Positions 1 to 6,226 of a stretch of 7,738 nt of DNA are shown piece by piece. The number at the start of each line of letters is the position of its first letter. Positions within the stretch are counted from its first letter, which is position 1. The notes below the pieces were generated by a model. The model made no database searches. It was not told the DNA's origin and saw nothing but the letters and a program-made list of their open reading frames with translations. The position numbers and the translations under genes were made by a program. The stretch spans positions 1-7,738 of the forward strand of contig JANYHY010000449.1 in NCBI GenBank assembly GCA_025362165.1, given 5' to 3'. Source of the stretch: Myxococcales bacterium (GTDB taxonomy: Bacteria; Myxococcota_A; Polyangia; Polyangiales; Polyangiaceae).

Positions 1-31
1 GGCTCGAAGGCGAGTCAGCCCAAACGTGAGA

Positions 32-487
32 TCAGCCCCCGTCAAAGCCGGGTGTTGGTTGCTTGATCGTGCCCGGCACGCAGTCCACGCAGACGGTCTG
101 GTTGTTCTCGCTCACGCAGACACGCAGAGCGCCGCTCTTAGGCTCAAGCGTGATCGTGATGTTCTTGTCGTTCAGCGTCGTCTTGTTGCACGTGTCGATC
201 TTGACCTTGCCGGAGTAGCAGCCGTCCTGCTTGGAGCTGAACTCGATCGGGAAGGTGTCTTTGCCAGCGCCGCACACGTAGTCCACGCACGCGAAGCATG
301 CGCCGGGCTTGCCCGTGGGATCGGTGGAACTCGGCGGCTGCTGCGAGGAGCTCTTCGCCTTGTCACCCGTCGAGGGCGCCGGGTCCGCGCCGACTCCTGT
401 CCCGGTCCCGATCGTCCCAGGGCCTCCGCTGCAAGCGAAGGTGATCCCGAGCGTGACGGCGACCGCAGCGAAGGCAAGAGAGCGCAT
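32..487 (-). CDS. Cys-rich putative lipoprotein, unknown function
   Basis: 151 residues, no family recognised. The N-terminus has a hydrophobic stretch ending in a lipobox-like TFAC with Cys19, followed by Ser-Gly-Gly, so export and lipid attachment are likely, though Thr and Phe at -3 and -2 are not ideal. Residues 20-60 are a Gly/Ser/Thr/Pro linker. The remaining domain has eight cysteines (64, 67, 72, 90, 100, 124, 133, 136), including CxxC pairs at 64/67 and 133/136; four disulfides or a metal site are possible. The ATG at 487 is chosen because the signal sequence starts there and because it overlaps the stop of the upstream barrel gene by one base (TGATG), which suggests translational coupling. 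An in-frame upstream start at 532 would put 15 non-signal residues in front and is unlikely. It is the last gene of the fabH-side operon. The coding call is firm; the function is unknown. Confidence 0.8.
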   Translation of the reverse strand: MRSLAFAAVAVTLGITFACSGGPGTIGTGTGVGADPAPSTGDKAKSSSQQPPSSTDPTGKPGACFACVDYVCGAGKDTFPIEFSSKQDGCYSGKVKIDTCNKTTLNDKNITITLEPKSGALRVCVSENNQTVCVDCVPGTIKQPTPGFDGG

Positions 488-1260
488 CAGAAGTAGTATA
501 GCGCGGCAATGTTGTTTGTGAAAATGGCCCAAGGCGCGTCTTGCACGCTCGTGCCGAACGCGGGTCCGCCGAGCGAAACGGAGGCTGATCCATCGCTCGC
601 CGAGGCCTTCACGCTCGAGTAGCGAAAGCCCAGCCCGATGGTCGCCTGCAGTGAGAGCTGCGGCACGCCGATGAATCCAAAGTGCACCTCGCTACCGACA
701 CGCGCGCCGAGATCGAAGCGCAGGCCCGTCTGGTTGATATCGGGGACCGGCGGATTACCAGCAGGGACCACCGTCTTCACCGTCGAGCTCGCGTAGCCGA
801 CGTTGAGCTCCGGGATGATCTCGAACGTGAAGTGCTTGGAGTAAGCGAGCGCGAGCGGCACGCCCGCGTGCACACCGAAGCCCAAGACAGACGGACGGTC
901 CGTCGACACCGTCGGCTGTCCAGTCACCGTGGTCGTCTGCGTCGCCGATGCGTACGCGAACCCGAGCCCGACGTCGATGCCGAGCAGCGGGCTGACCCAG
1001 TAGCGGCCACCGATGTAAGGCGCCGTGACGTTGCCCTCTGTGATGTTGAGGCCAGGACCGGCGTTGTTCACTTGCGCGATCGGGATCTGCGAGGCGCCCA
1101 TGTATCCGATGGCGAAGTGGTGGACCATCGCCTCGTGGTCGGACAGCTCCGCCGCGGCGTGCGCGGGGGCGGCGACCGGCGCGGGCGGGGTGTCCTGCGC
1201 GAGCGCAGCGGACGAACCAAAGACGATGAAGGAGGCGATGGAGAGGGCGACGGTCTTCAT
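487..1260 (-). CDS. Small outer-membrane beta-barrel protein
   Basis: 257 residues. Residues 1-21 form a typical Sec signal peptide ending in ALA before Gln22. A Pro/Ala-rich stretch follows, then from about residue 45 alternating hydrophobic strands rich in Gly, Tyr and Phe (for example IGGRYWVSP, GIDVGLGFAYAS, GLRFDLGARVGSEVHFGF, ATIGLGFRYSSV). The protein ends in LYYF, with the C-terminal Phe expected of a BAM-recognised barrel. Size and pattern fit an OmpA/OmpW-like eight-strand barrel, but no specific family signature is recognised, so pore, adhesin and structural roles all remain open. The same frame stays open upstream to 1968, across fabH; the ATG at 1260 is chosen because the signal peptide begins there. 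It lies 41 bases after the fabH stop with no clear Shine-Dalgarno, and its TGA overlaps the ATG of the next gene. Confidence 0.85.
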   Translation of the reverse strand: MKTVALSIASFIVFGSSAALAQDTPPAPVAAPAHAAAELSDHEAMVHHFAIGYMGASQIPIAQVNNAGPGLNITEGNVTAPYIGGRYWVSPLLGIDVGLGFAYASATQTTTVTGQPTVSTDRPSVLGFGVHAGVPLALAYSKHFTFEIIPELNVGYASSTVKTVVPAGNPPVPDINQTGLRFDLGARVGSEVHFGFIGVPQLSLQATIGLGFRYSSVKASASDGSASVSLGGPAFGTSVQDAPWAIFTNNIAALYYF

Positions 1261-1301
1261 GCGATTGGCATATCGACCGCTAGCCCGCCGGGCCAAATTT
1301 C

Positions 1302-2294
1302 CTACATACGAACGAGCGCCGCACCCCAAGAGACGCCCGCTCCGAGCGCGCACATCAAGACCACGTCTCGCGGCTTGATCTTGCCGCTTCGCAGGCTTTG
1401 ATCGAGCAGGATCGGGATCGACGCGCTCGAGGTGTTGCCTACCATCTCGATGTTGGAGAGGACCTTCTCCTTCGGGTACTTCGCGCGATCGGTGACCTGG
1501 TCGATGATGCGGAGGTTCGCTTGGTGAGGCACCACCCAGTCCACTTGGTCGTTCTTCATCTGCGCGGCGTCCACCGCGGCTTGGCTTGCAGAATACAAGT
1601 TCTTCACGGCGGCGCGGAAGATGTCCTGCCCCCTCATCGAAATCTTGTCCTTCTTGGCGAGGTGAACCTCGGGCGTCACGGCCATGAAGCTTCCGCCGGC
1701 TTGGATCATCAGCGACTCTGCGAGGCTTCCATCCGTGTGAGTGTTGGTCGAGAGGATGCCGCGATCGTCGTCGCTCGGGCCGAGCACCGCCGCCCCTGCG
1801 CCGTCGCCAAAGAGGACGCAGGTCGTCCGGTCCGACCAGTTGACGACGCGGCTCAAGAGCTCCACGCCCACGACGAGCACGCGCTTCTTCAGCCCGGAGC
1901 GAATGAACGCGTCCGCGATCGAGAGGCCGAAGATGAACCCCGCGCACGCCGCGCTCAGGTCGAAGCACGGGATGTCCACTGCGCCGAGCTTGCGCTGCAC
2001 GATCGCGGCGGTCGCTGGCATCGGCATGTCCGGCGTGATCGTGCCAACCACGATCATGTCGAGCTCGGATACCTTCGTGTCGGCGGCTTCGAGCGCGCGC
2101 TTCGCTGCAGCAACCGCCATATCGCTCGTGAGCATTCCATCAGGCGCGATGCGTCGCTCGCGGATGCCCGTGCGCTCGCGTATCCACTGATCGGTCGTCT
2201 CGACCCCCAAGCGCTCGATGTCGAGGTTGGTGCGGATTTGATCGGGCAGAAAATGGCCCGTTCCGAGGAAGCGAGTTTTGGGTTGGATGGCCAT
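1302..2294 (-). CDS. fabH: Beta-ketoacyl-ACP synthase III (KAS III)
   Basis: 330 residues, close to the usual 315-335. KAS III condenses acetyl-CoA (or a branched acyl-CoA) with malonyl-ACP to start type II fatty acid synthesis in the cytoplasm. The complete triad is visible: Cys117 in SAACAGF, His257 in VPHQANLRI and Asn287 in GNTSSASIP. The CoA-site segment DQWIRERTGIRERR (residues 35-48) and the LFGDGAGAAVL loop (161-171) also match the family. The ATG at 2294 is preferred over an in-frame ATG at 2342 because homologues begin a few residues before the RFLGTGHFLP strand; neither has a strong Shine-Dalgarno. It follows rpmF by about 100 bases with no plsX between. Starter specificity cannot be read from the sequence. 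A specialised-metabolism paralogue is possible, but the yceD-rpmF context favours the housekeeping enzyme. Confidence 0.95.
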   Translation of the reverse strand: MAIQPKTRFLGTGHFLPDQIRTNLDIERLGVETTDQWIRERTGIRERRIAPDGMLTSDMAVAAAKRALEAADTKVSELDMIVVGTITPDMPMPATAAIVQRKLGAVDIPCFDLSAACAGFIFGLSIADAFIRSGLKKRVLVVGVELLSRVVNWSDRTTCVLFGDGAGAAVLGPSDDDRGILSTNTHTDGSLAESLMIQAGGSFMAVTPEVHLAKKDKISMRGQDIFRAAVKNLYSASQAAVDAAQMKNDQVDWVVPHQANLRIIDQVTDRAKYPKEKVLSNIEMVGNTSSASIPILLDQSLRSGKIKPRDVVLMCALGAGVSWGAALVRM

Positions 2295-2395
2295 TGAAGA
2301 GTGCGAAGCGTTACCAAACGGAGCGCCGCTGCCAAGCAACATTCCACGGACAACGACTGAGAGAGTGGCTTCGCAGCCTCACCCTCGACGCATGC

Positions 2396-2584
2396 TCACT
2401 CCTTGGTCTTGCCGGCTTTGACGGCTTTGCCCTTGTAATGACCGCAGGACGCGCACGCCCGGTGAGGGACGCTCGGCTCTCCGCAGTTCGCACAAGCGAT
2501 CAGCTGGGGGACGACGACCTTGTCGTGGTTGGCGCGGCGCATGTTGCGCTTGCTGCGACTGGTTCGCCTTTTCGGGACGGCCAC
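2396..2584 (-). CDS. rpmF: 50S ribosomal protein L32
   Basis: 62 residues, the usual size for L32. It begins with the hallmark VAVPKRRTSRSKRNMRRA, read with initiator Met from GTG. The zinc-ribbon cysteines are all present: Cys31 and Cys34 in CANCGEP, Cys44 and Cys47 in CASCGHYKG, so this is the zinc-binding form and not the Cys-less paralogue. The tail is basic (KGKAVKAGKTKE). The GTG at 2584 is fixed by the family N-terminus and by AGGAG five bases upstream. An ATG further upstream in this frame (2707) lies inside yceD and is not used. The start is two bases past the yceD stop, so the two genes are almost certainly co-translated. Confidence 0.97.
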   Translation of the reverse strand: MAVPKRRTSRSKRNMRRANHDKVVVPQLIACANCGEPSVPHRACASCGHYKGKAVKAGKTKE

Positions 2585-2586
2585 GG

Positions 2587-3192
2587 CTACTCCTGCTTCT
2601 TCGTAGGTTTGAACGACAACAATGGGGCGAGTCGGGGATCCACGACGGGCGTGGAGCTCGGCTCGGAAATCGGAGGGGCGGCTATACCGGGGCAATCCTC
2701 CGAGCACAAGGGGATCATGGGGATCTCGAGCAGAAGCTCGTCGCGGATGAGGTCATCGAGCACCACTGTCTCCCCTACGTACGTGAGCACGTCTGCCTCT
2801 TCGGCTTGGAACTCGTAGTCCTTGTCACCGGGGGTCTTCATCGACGATTTCGGCACGAAAAAGCCGGTCAGCTCTTGATCGACCGTGACGTGCGCAGCGC
2901 CGAGGCAGCGACCGCACGTCGCCACCAAGCTCGCGCGTATGCGACCGTGGACGGCGACGTCGTTGTCACTCTTGCTGAGGCGAACGTCGACCGCGCCGTC
3001 CTTGCCGTCGGTCGTCGCGTCTGCGTCCTCGAGCACCGAGCGGATCCACGCCGCGCGCAAGACGAGGTGATAGTCCTTGCCGCCAGCGTCGACCTCGGAG
3101 AGCGGTATTTCGAATTCGTGTGCCACGGGGGGCGCGGAGTAAAGCACCAAGTCATGCTGATGCAAGCAATTGCTGCTGCCGTTGGCGGACAT
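2587..3192 (-). CDS. yceD: YceD/DUF177 family protein
   Basis: 201 residues. YceD (DUF177) proteins are linked to accumulation of 23S rRNA and are usually encoded directly before rpmF, as here. The family pattern is clear: FEIPLSEV near the start, CGRCL with Cys93 and Cys96 in the middle, an acidic segment (YEFQAEEADVLTYVGETVVLDDLIRDELLLEIP, about 127-159, quoted in part as the family core LDDLIRDELLLEIP), and PLCSEDCPG with Cys163 and Cys167. The four cysteines could bind zinc. ATG 3192 is chosen because GAAGG lies six bases upstream; the codon before it is a TTG. This leaves about 22 residues before the family start, longer than usual, so a GTG at 3126 is a possible alternative although it has no ribosome binding site. 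First gene of the operon. Confidence 0.9.
   Translation of the reverse strand: MSANGSSNCLHQHDLVLYSAPPVAHEFEIPLSEVDAGGKDYHLVLRAAWIRSVLEDADATTDGKDGAVDVRLSKSDNDVAVHGRIRASLVATCGRCLGAAHVTVDQELTGFFVPKSSMKTPGDKDYEFQAEEADVLTYVGETVVLDDLIRDELLLEIPMIPLCSEDCPGIAAPPISEPSSTPVVDPRLAPLLSFKPTKKQE
2590..2594 (-). promoter_or_regulatory. Ribosome binding site of rpmF
   Basis: AGGAG on the minus strand, five bases before the GTG of rpmF. It sits inside the last codons of yceD, directly before that gene's TAG stop. It decides the non-ATG start of rpmF. Confidence 0.85.
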
Positions 3193-3224
3193 CAACGGCC
3201 TTCGGCATAGCGGAGGTGCCGTTG
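3193..3224 (-). promoter_or_regulatory. Leader hairpin covering the yceD ribosome binding site
   Basis: On the minus strand CAACGG pairs with CCGTTG directly before the yceD ATG. Inside this, CCTCC faces GAAGG with one mismatch, after a two-base bulge, around the loop GCTATGCC. GAAGG is the apparent Shine-Dalgarno, so the folded RNA would hide it. No matching -10/-35 pair is obvious upstream. The structure is seen in the sequence; a control role is inference. Confidence 0.4.
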
Positions 3225-3290
3225 AGCACGAGCCATTCAGGTTCTGTCCGAGCGACCCACAGGGCCGGCTAGGTGCTAGTGGCCACTGCG

Positions 3291-3947
3291 ATGCCGCGCC
3301 CCTTGATCATCAAGCTCGTCCGTCACGGGCAGTCGCTCGCGAACGTGGATGGGTTCGACCCTCAGCTCGCGGGAGATTTTCGGACTCCACTCACGGAGCT
3401 CGGCATGGTGCAGGCACACGCTGCGGGAGAGTCCATCGGACATGACTTCGTCGCGGGGTCTTTGGTGTACCTCTCACCGTATTGGCGCACGCGGCAAACT
3501 CTCGACGCGCTGTTGAACGGCGCGCAGGCGACGTGTGAGCAAGCGATCGGCATCTACGAAGATCCGCGGTTGCGCGAGCAAGATCATGGCTACGCGAACG
3601 TGAAGGACCAAGCGCACAAACGCGAGACGCACGGCTGGTTCTATTACCGATACGAGGGCGGCGAGAGCCCGGCCGATTGCTACGATCGTACGAGCGGCTT
3701 CCTCGAGAGCATGATGCGACAAGTGGAGCGCAAGTCCGCGTCACGTGTGCTCATCATCACGCACGGCATGGCGCTGCGGTGCTTCGTGATGCGCTTCTTA
3801 CGGTTGTCCGTCGAGCAGTTCGAGGTGATCGAGAACCCGCACAACGGAGAGGTCGTCACGATCGCTCCGACCGAGTCGCTCTCCGACTTCCAGCTCGAGT
3901 GCGGTGGTTGGCGCGCGAACGGCTTGAAAATTCGCGCCCAGCACTGA
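3291..3947 (+). CDS. Histidine phosphatase family protein (phosphoglycerate-mutase-like)
   Basis: 218 residues, a single domain of the usual size. These enzymes transfer phosphate through a histidine; substrates range from sugar phosphates to proteins. Seen here: the phospho-histidine motif LVRHGQS with His12, SPYWRTRQT with the conserved Arg66, the likely acid/base Glu96 in LREQDHG, GGES at 123-126, and the second catalytic His158 in IITHGMALRCF. No signal peptide or membrane segment, so probably cytoplasmic. The substrate cannot be told; the LREQDHGYAN and WFYYRYEGGESPADCYDR segments resemble broad-specificity phosphatases of this superfamily, not glycolytic mutase. ATG 3291 leaves three residues before the first strand; in-frame GTGs at 3273 and 3279 are alternatives, the latter with AGG a few bases upstream. 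It is divergent from yceD and convergent with the next gene. Confidence 0.88.
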   Translation: MPRPLIIKLVRHGQSLANVDGFDPQLAGDFRTPLTELGMVQAHAAGESIGHDFVAGSLVYLSPYWRTRQTLDALLNGAQATCEQAIGIYEDPRLREQDHGYANVKDQAHKRETHGWFYYRYEGGESPADCYDRTSGFLESMMRQVERKSASRVLIITHGMALRCFVMRFLRLSVEQFEVIENPHNGEVVTIAPTESLSDFQLECGGWRANGLKIRAQH

Positions 3948-3954
3948 CCGAGCG

Positions 3955-4079
3955 AACACTGCTGTCGCAGTAAGCGAGTTTGGGCCTATTCGGCGGACAG
4001 CCGCCCGGAACGTACTCCTGTACGTGAGGACGGATGGCCGTCGAAGAGGCCCAAAATCGCGACCTGCGGCAGCAGTGTT
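3955..4079. terminator. Long imperfect inverted repeat between convergent stops
   Basis: Arms 3955-4015 and 4020-4079 flank the four-base loop TCCT. About 48 of 60 positions pair, with one single-base bulge. The core ACGTAC-TCCT-GTACGT is perfect, TTTGGGCC/GGCCCAAA lies midway, and the outer ends AACACTGCTG/CAGCAGTGTT are perfect. It begins seven bases after the phosphatase stop, and its right end overlaps the TAA of the lipoprotein gene. A TTTGGGCC...GGCCCAAAA stem with A/T on both sides suits a bidirectional terminator, but the arms are much longer than an ordinary one needs, so a palindromic mobile-element remnant is an alternative. Confidence 0.65.
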
Positions 4080-4479
4080 ACTGACAGAAGCTCGGACCGC
4101 TGCTGACGGGCGGGCAGACCTTCGAAGGCGCCGCGGGACACGGCACCGCAGGACACGCGACCGGACCGCATTGGTTCTTGTACTGAGCGATCGCCTTGTC
4201 CAAGTCCGGCGCGCTCGTGCCGGTGATGCTGATGGGACAGCACAGACCTTGCGCGACGTGCGTGCACTCCGAGCTGCCTTGCGGAAAACACGTGCGCGCC
4301 TCCTTGCTGAGCGAGTCGATCTTGGTGCGCATCGCGTTGCAGTCTGGGGGCGGGGTCGAGTCTCCAGAGGCGTCCTTCGGGACCGGCGACGAATCCGCTT
4401 CCCCGCCGTCACCGACAGTCGCGACCTGACCACCACACGCCGCCGCGATCGCGCCGAAGAAGAAAGCCAAACGAGTCAT
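4078..4479 (-). CDS. Cys-rich putative lipoprotein, unknown function
   Basis: 133 residues, no family recognised. A short signal sequence (MTRLAFFFGAIAAAC) ends in a good lipobox, AAAC, with Cys15 followed by Gly-Gly. Residues 16-46 are a Gly/Asp/Ser/Pro linker. The mature domain carries ten cysteines (47, 64, 72, 80, 81, 104, 109, 114, 122, 132), enough for five disulfides, and ends in a Pro/Cys-rich stretch (CGPVACPAVPCPAAPSKVCPP). It is probably a periplasmic or outer-membrane-anchored disulfide-rich protein. The ATG at 4479 is the only start that keeps the signal peptide; the upstream Shine-Dalgarno is weak. It is transcribed divergently from malQ and converges with the phosphatase gene, so it appears monocistronic. 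Its stop codon is built from the end of the long inverted repeat. Confidence 0.8.
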   Translation of the reverse strand: MTRLAFFFGAIAAACGGQVATVGDGGEADSSPVPKDASGDSTPPPDCNAMRTKIDSLSKEARTCFPQGSSECTHVAQGLCCPISITGTSAPDLDKAIAQYKNQCGPVACPAVPCPAAPSKVCPPVSSGPSFCQ

Positions 4480-4523
4480 GTCGGCACCATCCCAGCCGCG
4501 AGACGGGATCGCAACCCGAAAGC

Positions 4524-4545
4524 CGTCACTCAGTGATGCGTGACG
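4524..4545. promoter_or_regulatory. Nested palindromes, possible operator, in the malQ divergent gap
   Basis: CGTCAC (4524-4529) and GTGACG (4540-4545) form an inverted repeat, and TCACT-C-AGTGA (4526-4536) is a second one inside it. More GT(C/G/T)A half-sites follow up to about 4557. The position between divergent starts suits a regulator site, but no -35/-10 pair is evident and no regulator is encoded nearby. Confidence 0.3.
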
Positions 4546-4575
4546 TTACTCTTGTCATCGGGCGGGGGTCGTGCG

Positions 4576-4582
4576 AAGGAGG
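4576..4582 (+). promoter_or_regulatory. Ribosome binding site of malQ
   Basis: AAGGAGG, four bases before the GTG at 4587: a near-perfect Shine-Dalgarno and the best in the window. It argues for that GTG over the in-frame GTG 4533 and ATG 4536, which have no comparable site. Confidence 0.8.
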
Positions 4583-4586
4583 CGCC

Positions 4587-6137
4587 GTGAGAAGCCTCGG
4601 TCGCACCGCCGGAGTCACCCTGCCGCTCTCGGCGATCCGCTCGTCGCGCGACTGGGGCGTGGGAGAGATCGGCGATCTGCCCATGTGCGCGGCGTGGCTG
4701 AAGACAGCTGGTTTTGGCGTGTTGCAGTTGTTGCCTGTGTACGAGCTCGCAGATGGCGAGACCTCGCCGTACGGAGCGCGCACCGCCTTCGGCTTGGACC
4801 CGATCTTCTTGTCGATCTCCGATCTCGGCGACCTCGACGGCGCGACGAGCGCGGCCTTCTTGAGCGAAGGCGACGAGAGAGAGAGGCAGCGGCTCGCCTC
4901 GCTCGACCGCGTCGACTTCAAAGCCGTGCGCGCGCTCAAAGACAAGGCGCTCGCGCGCGCGTTCGAGAACTTCTGGGCGAAGGAGTGGGCGAGCCAGACG
5001 CCTCGCGCCAAGGAGTTGATCGCGTTCGCCGAACGCGAGGCTGCGTGGGAGAGCGATCTGTCGCTCTATGTCGCGATCCGGGAAGAGCAGAACCGCATGG
5101 GCTGGGAGAGCTGGAGCACGGCCCTCCGCTACCGCGATCCTGCGTCGCTCGCGGACGCCCGAGAGCGGCTCGCCAAGCGCGTCTTGCAGCACCAGTACGA
5201 GCAGTGGCAGCTCGCCAAGCAGTGGGGAGACGCGCGCATCGCGATCGAGAGCATCGGGATGAAGGTGATGGGCGATCTCCCCTTCGTCGTCGGACGCGAG
5301 AGCGCGGATGTGTGGGCCGAGCAGCGGTTGTTCCAAGAGGGGCTGTCGCTCGGCGCGCCGCCTGACGCGCTCACGCCTCAAGGTCAAGACTGGGGCCTGC
5401 CTCCTTACGACTGGAAGAACCTCGCGGAGAGCGACTTTGCGTGGCTGCGCGCTCGAGTGCGTCACGCGTCGCGCCTCTATCACGCGTTCCGCGTCGATCA
5501 CCTCGTCGGATATTTTCGCCAATACGTGCGCAAGCCGAACGCGCTCGGTGTGTTCGATCCCGCGAACGAGGCTGATCAGACGGAGCACGGCAGGGTGCTG
5601 CTCGGCGTGATGGCGGAGGCGGCGGACGGCGCTGAGCTCATCGCCGAAGATCTCGGGCTCATCCCGAAGTTCGTGCGCGAGACGATGAGCGCGCTTGGTC
5701 TGCCCGGATACAAAGTGCTGTTGTGGGAGCGCGACGACAAGACGAACGCGCTGCGCGATCCCGCGACGTACGAGCCTGCGAGCGTCGCGACCTGGAGCAC
5801 GCACGACACGCAGCCGATCGGCGCTTGGTGGGACGAGCTCGAGCAGAAAGAGCGCGCAGAGGTGTTGGCGCTGATGAAGCTCGACGAGAACGCGACGCGT
5901 GAGGCGATCGACGAGGGTCTCTTCGCGACGCTGTTCCGCGCCGGATCGAGCCTCGCGCTCGTGCTGGTGACCGAGCTGTTGGGCGAGCGCGCGCGCATCA
6001 ACGAGCCGGGTACCGTCGGCGCGCACAACTGGACCTATCGCTTGCCGATGACGGTGGAGGCGCTGCGGGTGGACGCCGATACGCTCGTGAGGACACGTCG
6101 CTTCGAGCGACAGCTCGTCGCGAACCACCGCGCCTGA
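4587..6137 (+). CDS. malQ: 4-alpha-glucanotransferase (amylomaltase, GH77)
   Basis: 516 residues from the GTG, typical of stand-alone amylomaltase. It transfers alpha-1,4-glucan segments between maltodextrins in the cytoplasm and serves glycogen or maltodextrin turnover. Family marks in order: AGVTLPLSAIRS (8-19), the acceptor loop SPYGARTAFGLDP (60-72), DLPFVVGRESADVW (230-243), the 250s loop GAPPDALTPQGQDWGLPPY (256-274), the nucleophile Asp304 in FRVDHLVGYF, acid/base Glu354 in AEDLG, GYKVLLWERDD (375-384) and transition-state Asp407 in STHDT. All three catalytic carboxylates are present. The residues after THD (TQPIGAWW) differ from the Thermus-type THDNDT. The strong ribosome binding site fixes the start; using 4536 would add 17 residues not expected in the family. 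No other glycogen gene is in view. Confidence 0.95.
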   Translation: MRSLGRTAGVTLPLSAIRSSRDWGVGEIGDLPMCAAWLKTAGFGVLQLLPVYELADGETSPYGARTAFGLDPIFLSISDLGDLDGATSAAFLSEGDERERQRLASLDRVDFKAVRALKDKALARAFENFWAKEWASQTPRAKELIAFAEREAAWESDLSLYVAIREEQNRMGWESWSTALRYRDPASLADARERLAKRVLQHQYEQWQLAKQWGDARIAIESIGMKVMGDLPFVVGRESADVWAEQRLFQEGLSLGAPPDALTPQGQDWGLPPYDWKNLAESDFAWLRARVRHASRLYHAFRVDHLVGYFRQYVRKPNALGVFDPANEADQTEHGRVLLGVMAEAADGAELIAEDLGLIPKFVRETMSALGLPGYKVLLWERDDKTNALRDPATYEPASVATWSTHDTQPIGAWWDELEQKERAEVLALMKLDENATREAIDEGLFATLFRAGSSLALVLVTELLGERARINEPGTVGAHNWTYRLPMTVEALRVDADTLVRTRRFERQLVANHRA

Positions 6138-6199
6138 AGTCCGCTGAATTCCGGCACATGCTGACACACCGTTCGGGCTGTTTCTTGCGCCTTTCCGTG

Positions 6200-6215
6200 T
6201 GGCAAACGGTTTGCA
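6200..6215 (+). promoter_or_regulatory. Putative sigma-54 (-24/-12) promoter overlapping a palindrome
   Basis: TGGCAAACGGTTTGCA matches the RpoN consensus TGGCACG-N4-TTGCW at every specified base except two, and GG (6201-6202) and GC (6213-6214) have the required ten-base spacing. The predicted transcript start is about 6226-6227, that is, at the ATG of the next gene. The same bases contain the palindrome GCAAAC-G-GTTTGC (6202-6214), so a repressor operator is an alternative reading. The upstream enhancer site, if any, was not identified. Confidence 0.55.
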
Positions 6216-6226
6216 CCCTCGCCCGC

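Noticed and set aside
1..20. Possible terminator hairpin after the lipoprotein stop (CTCG-AAGG-CGAG, with alternative GGCT/AGCC)
   Set aside because: The stem is only four bases, has no T-run, and is cut by the window edge.
1281..1294. GCCC-GCC-GGGC palindrome between fabH and the barrel gene
   Set aside because: It is four base pairs in GC-rich DNA and not followed by a T-run in the direction of transcription; likely chance.
1261..1968. N-terminal extension of the barrel protein across fabH
   Set aside because: The extension is Arg-rich and antiparallel to no family; the signal peptide starts cleanly at 1260.
1398..2297. 299-codon plus-strand open frame opposite fabH
   Set aside because: Its composition is that of a GC-rich shadow (Arg/His/Val/Asp-rich), and fabH on the other strand has its full catalytic triad.
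2295..2395. Terminator or promoter between rpmF and fabH
   Set aside because: Only a GGCT-GCGA-AGCC mini-hairpin is visible, and no -35/-10 pair stands out; the genes are treated as one operon.
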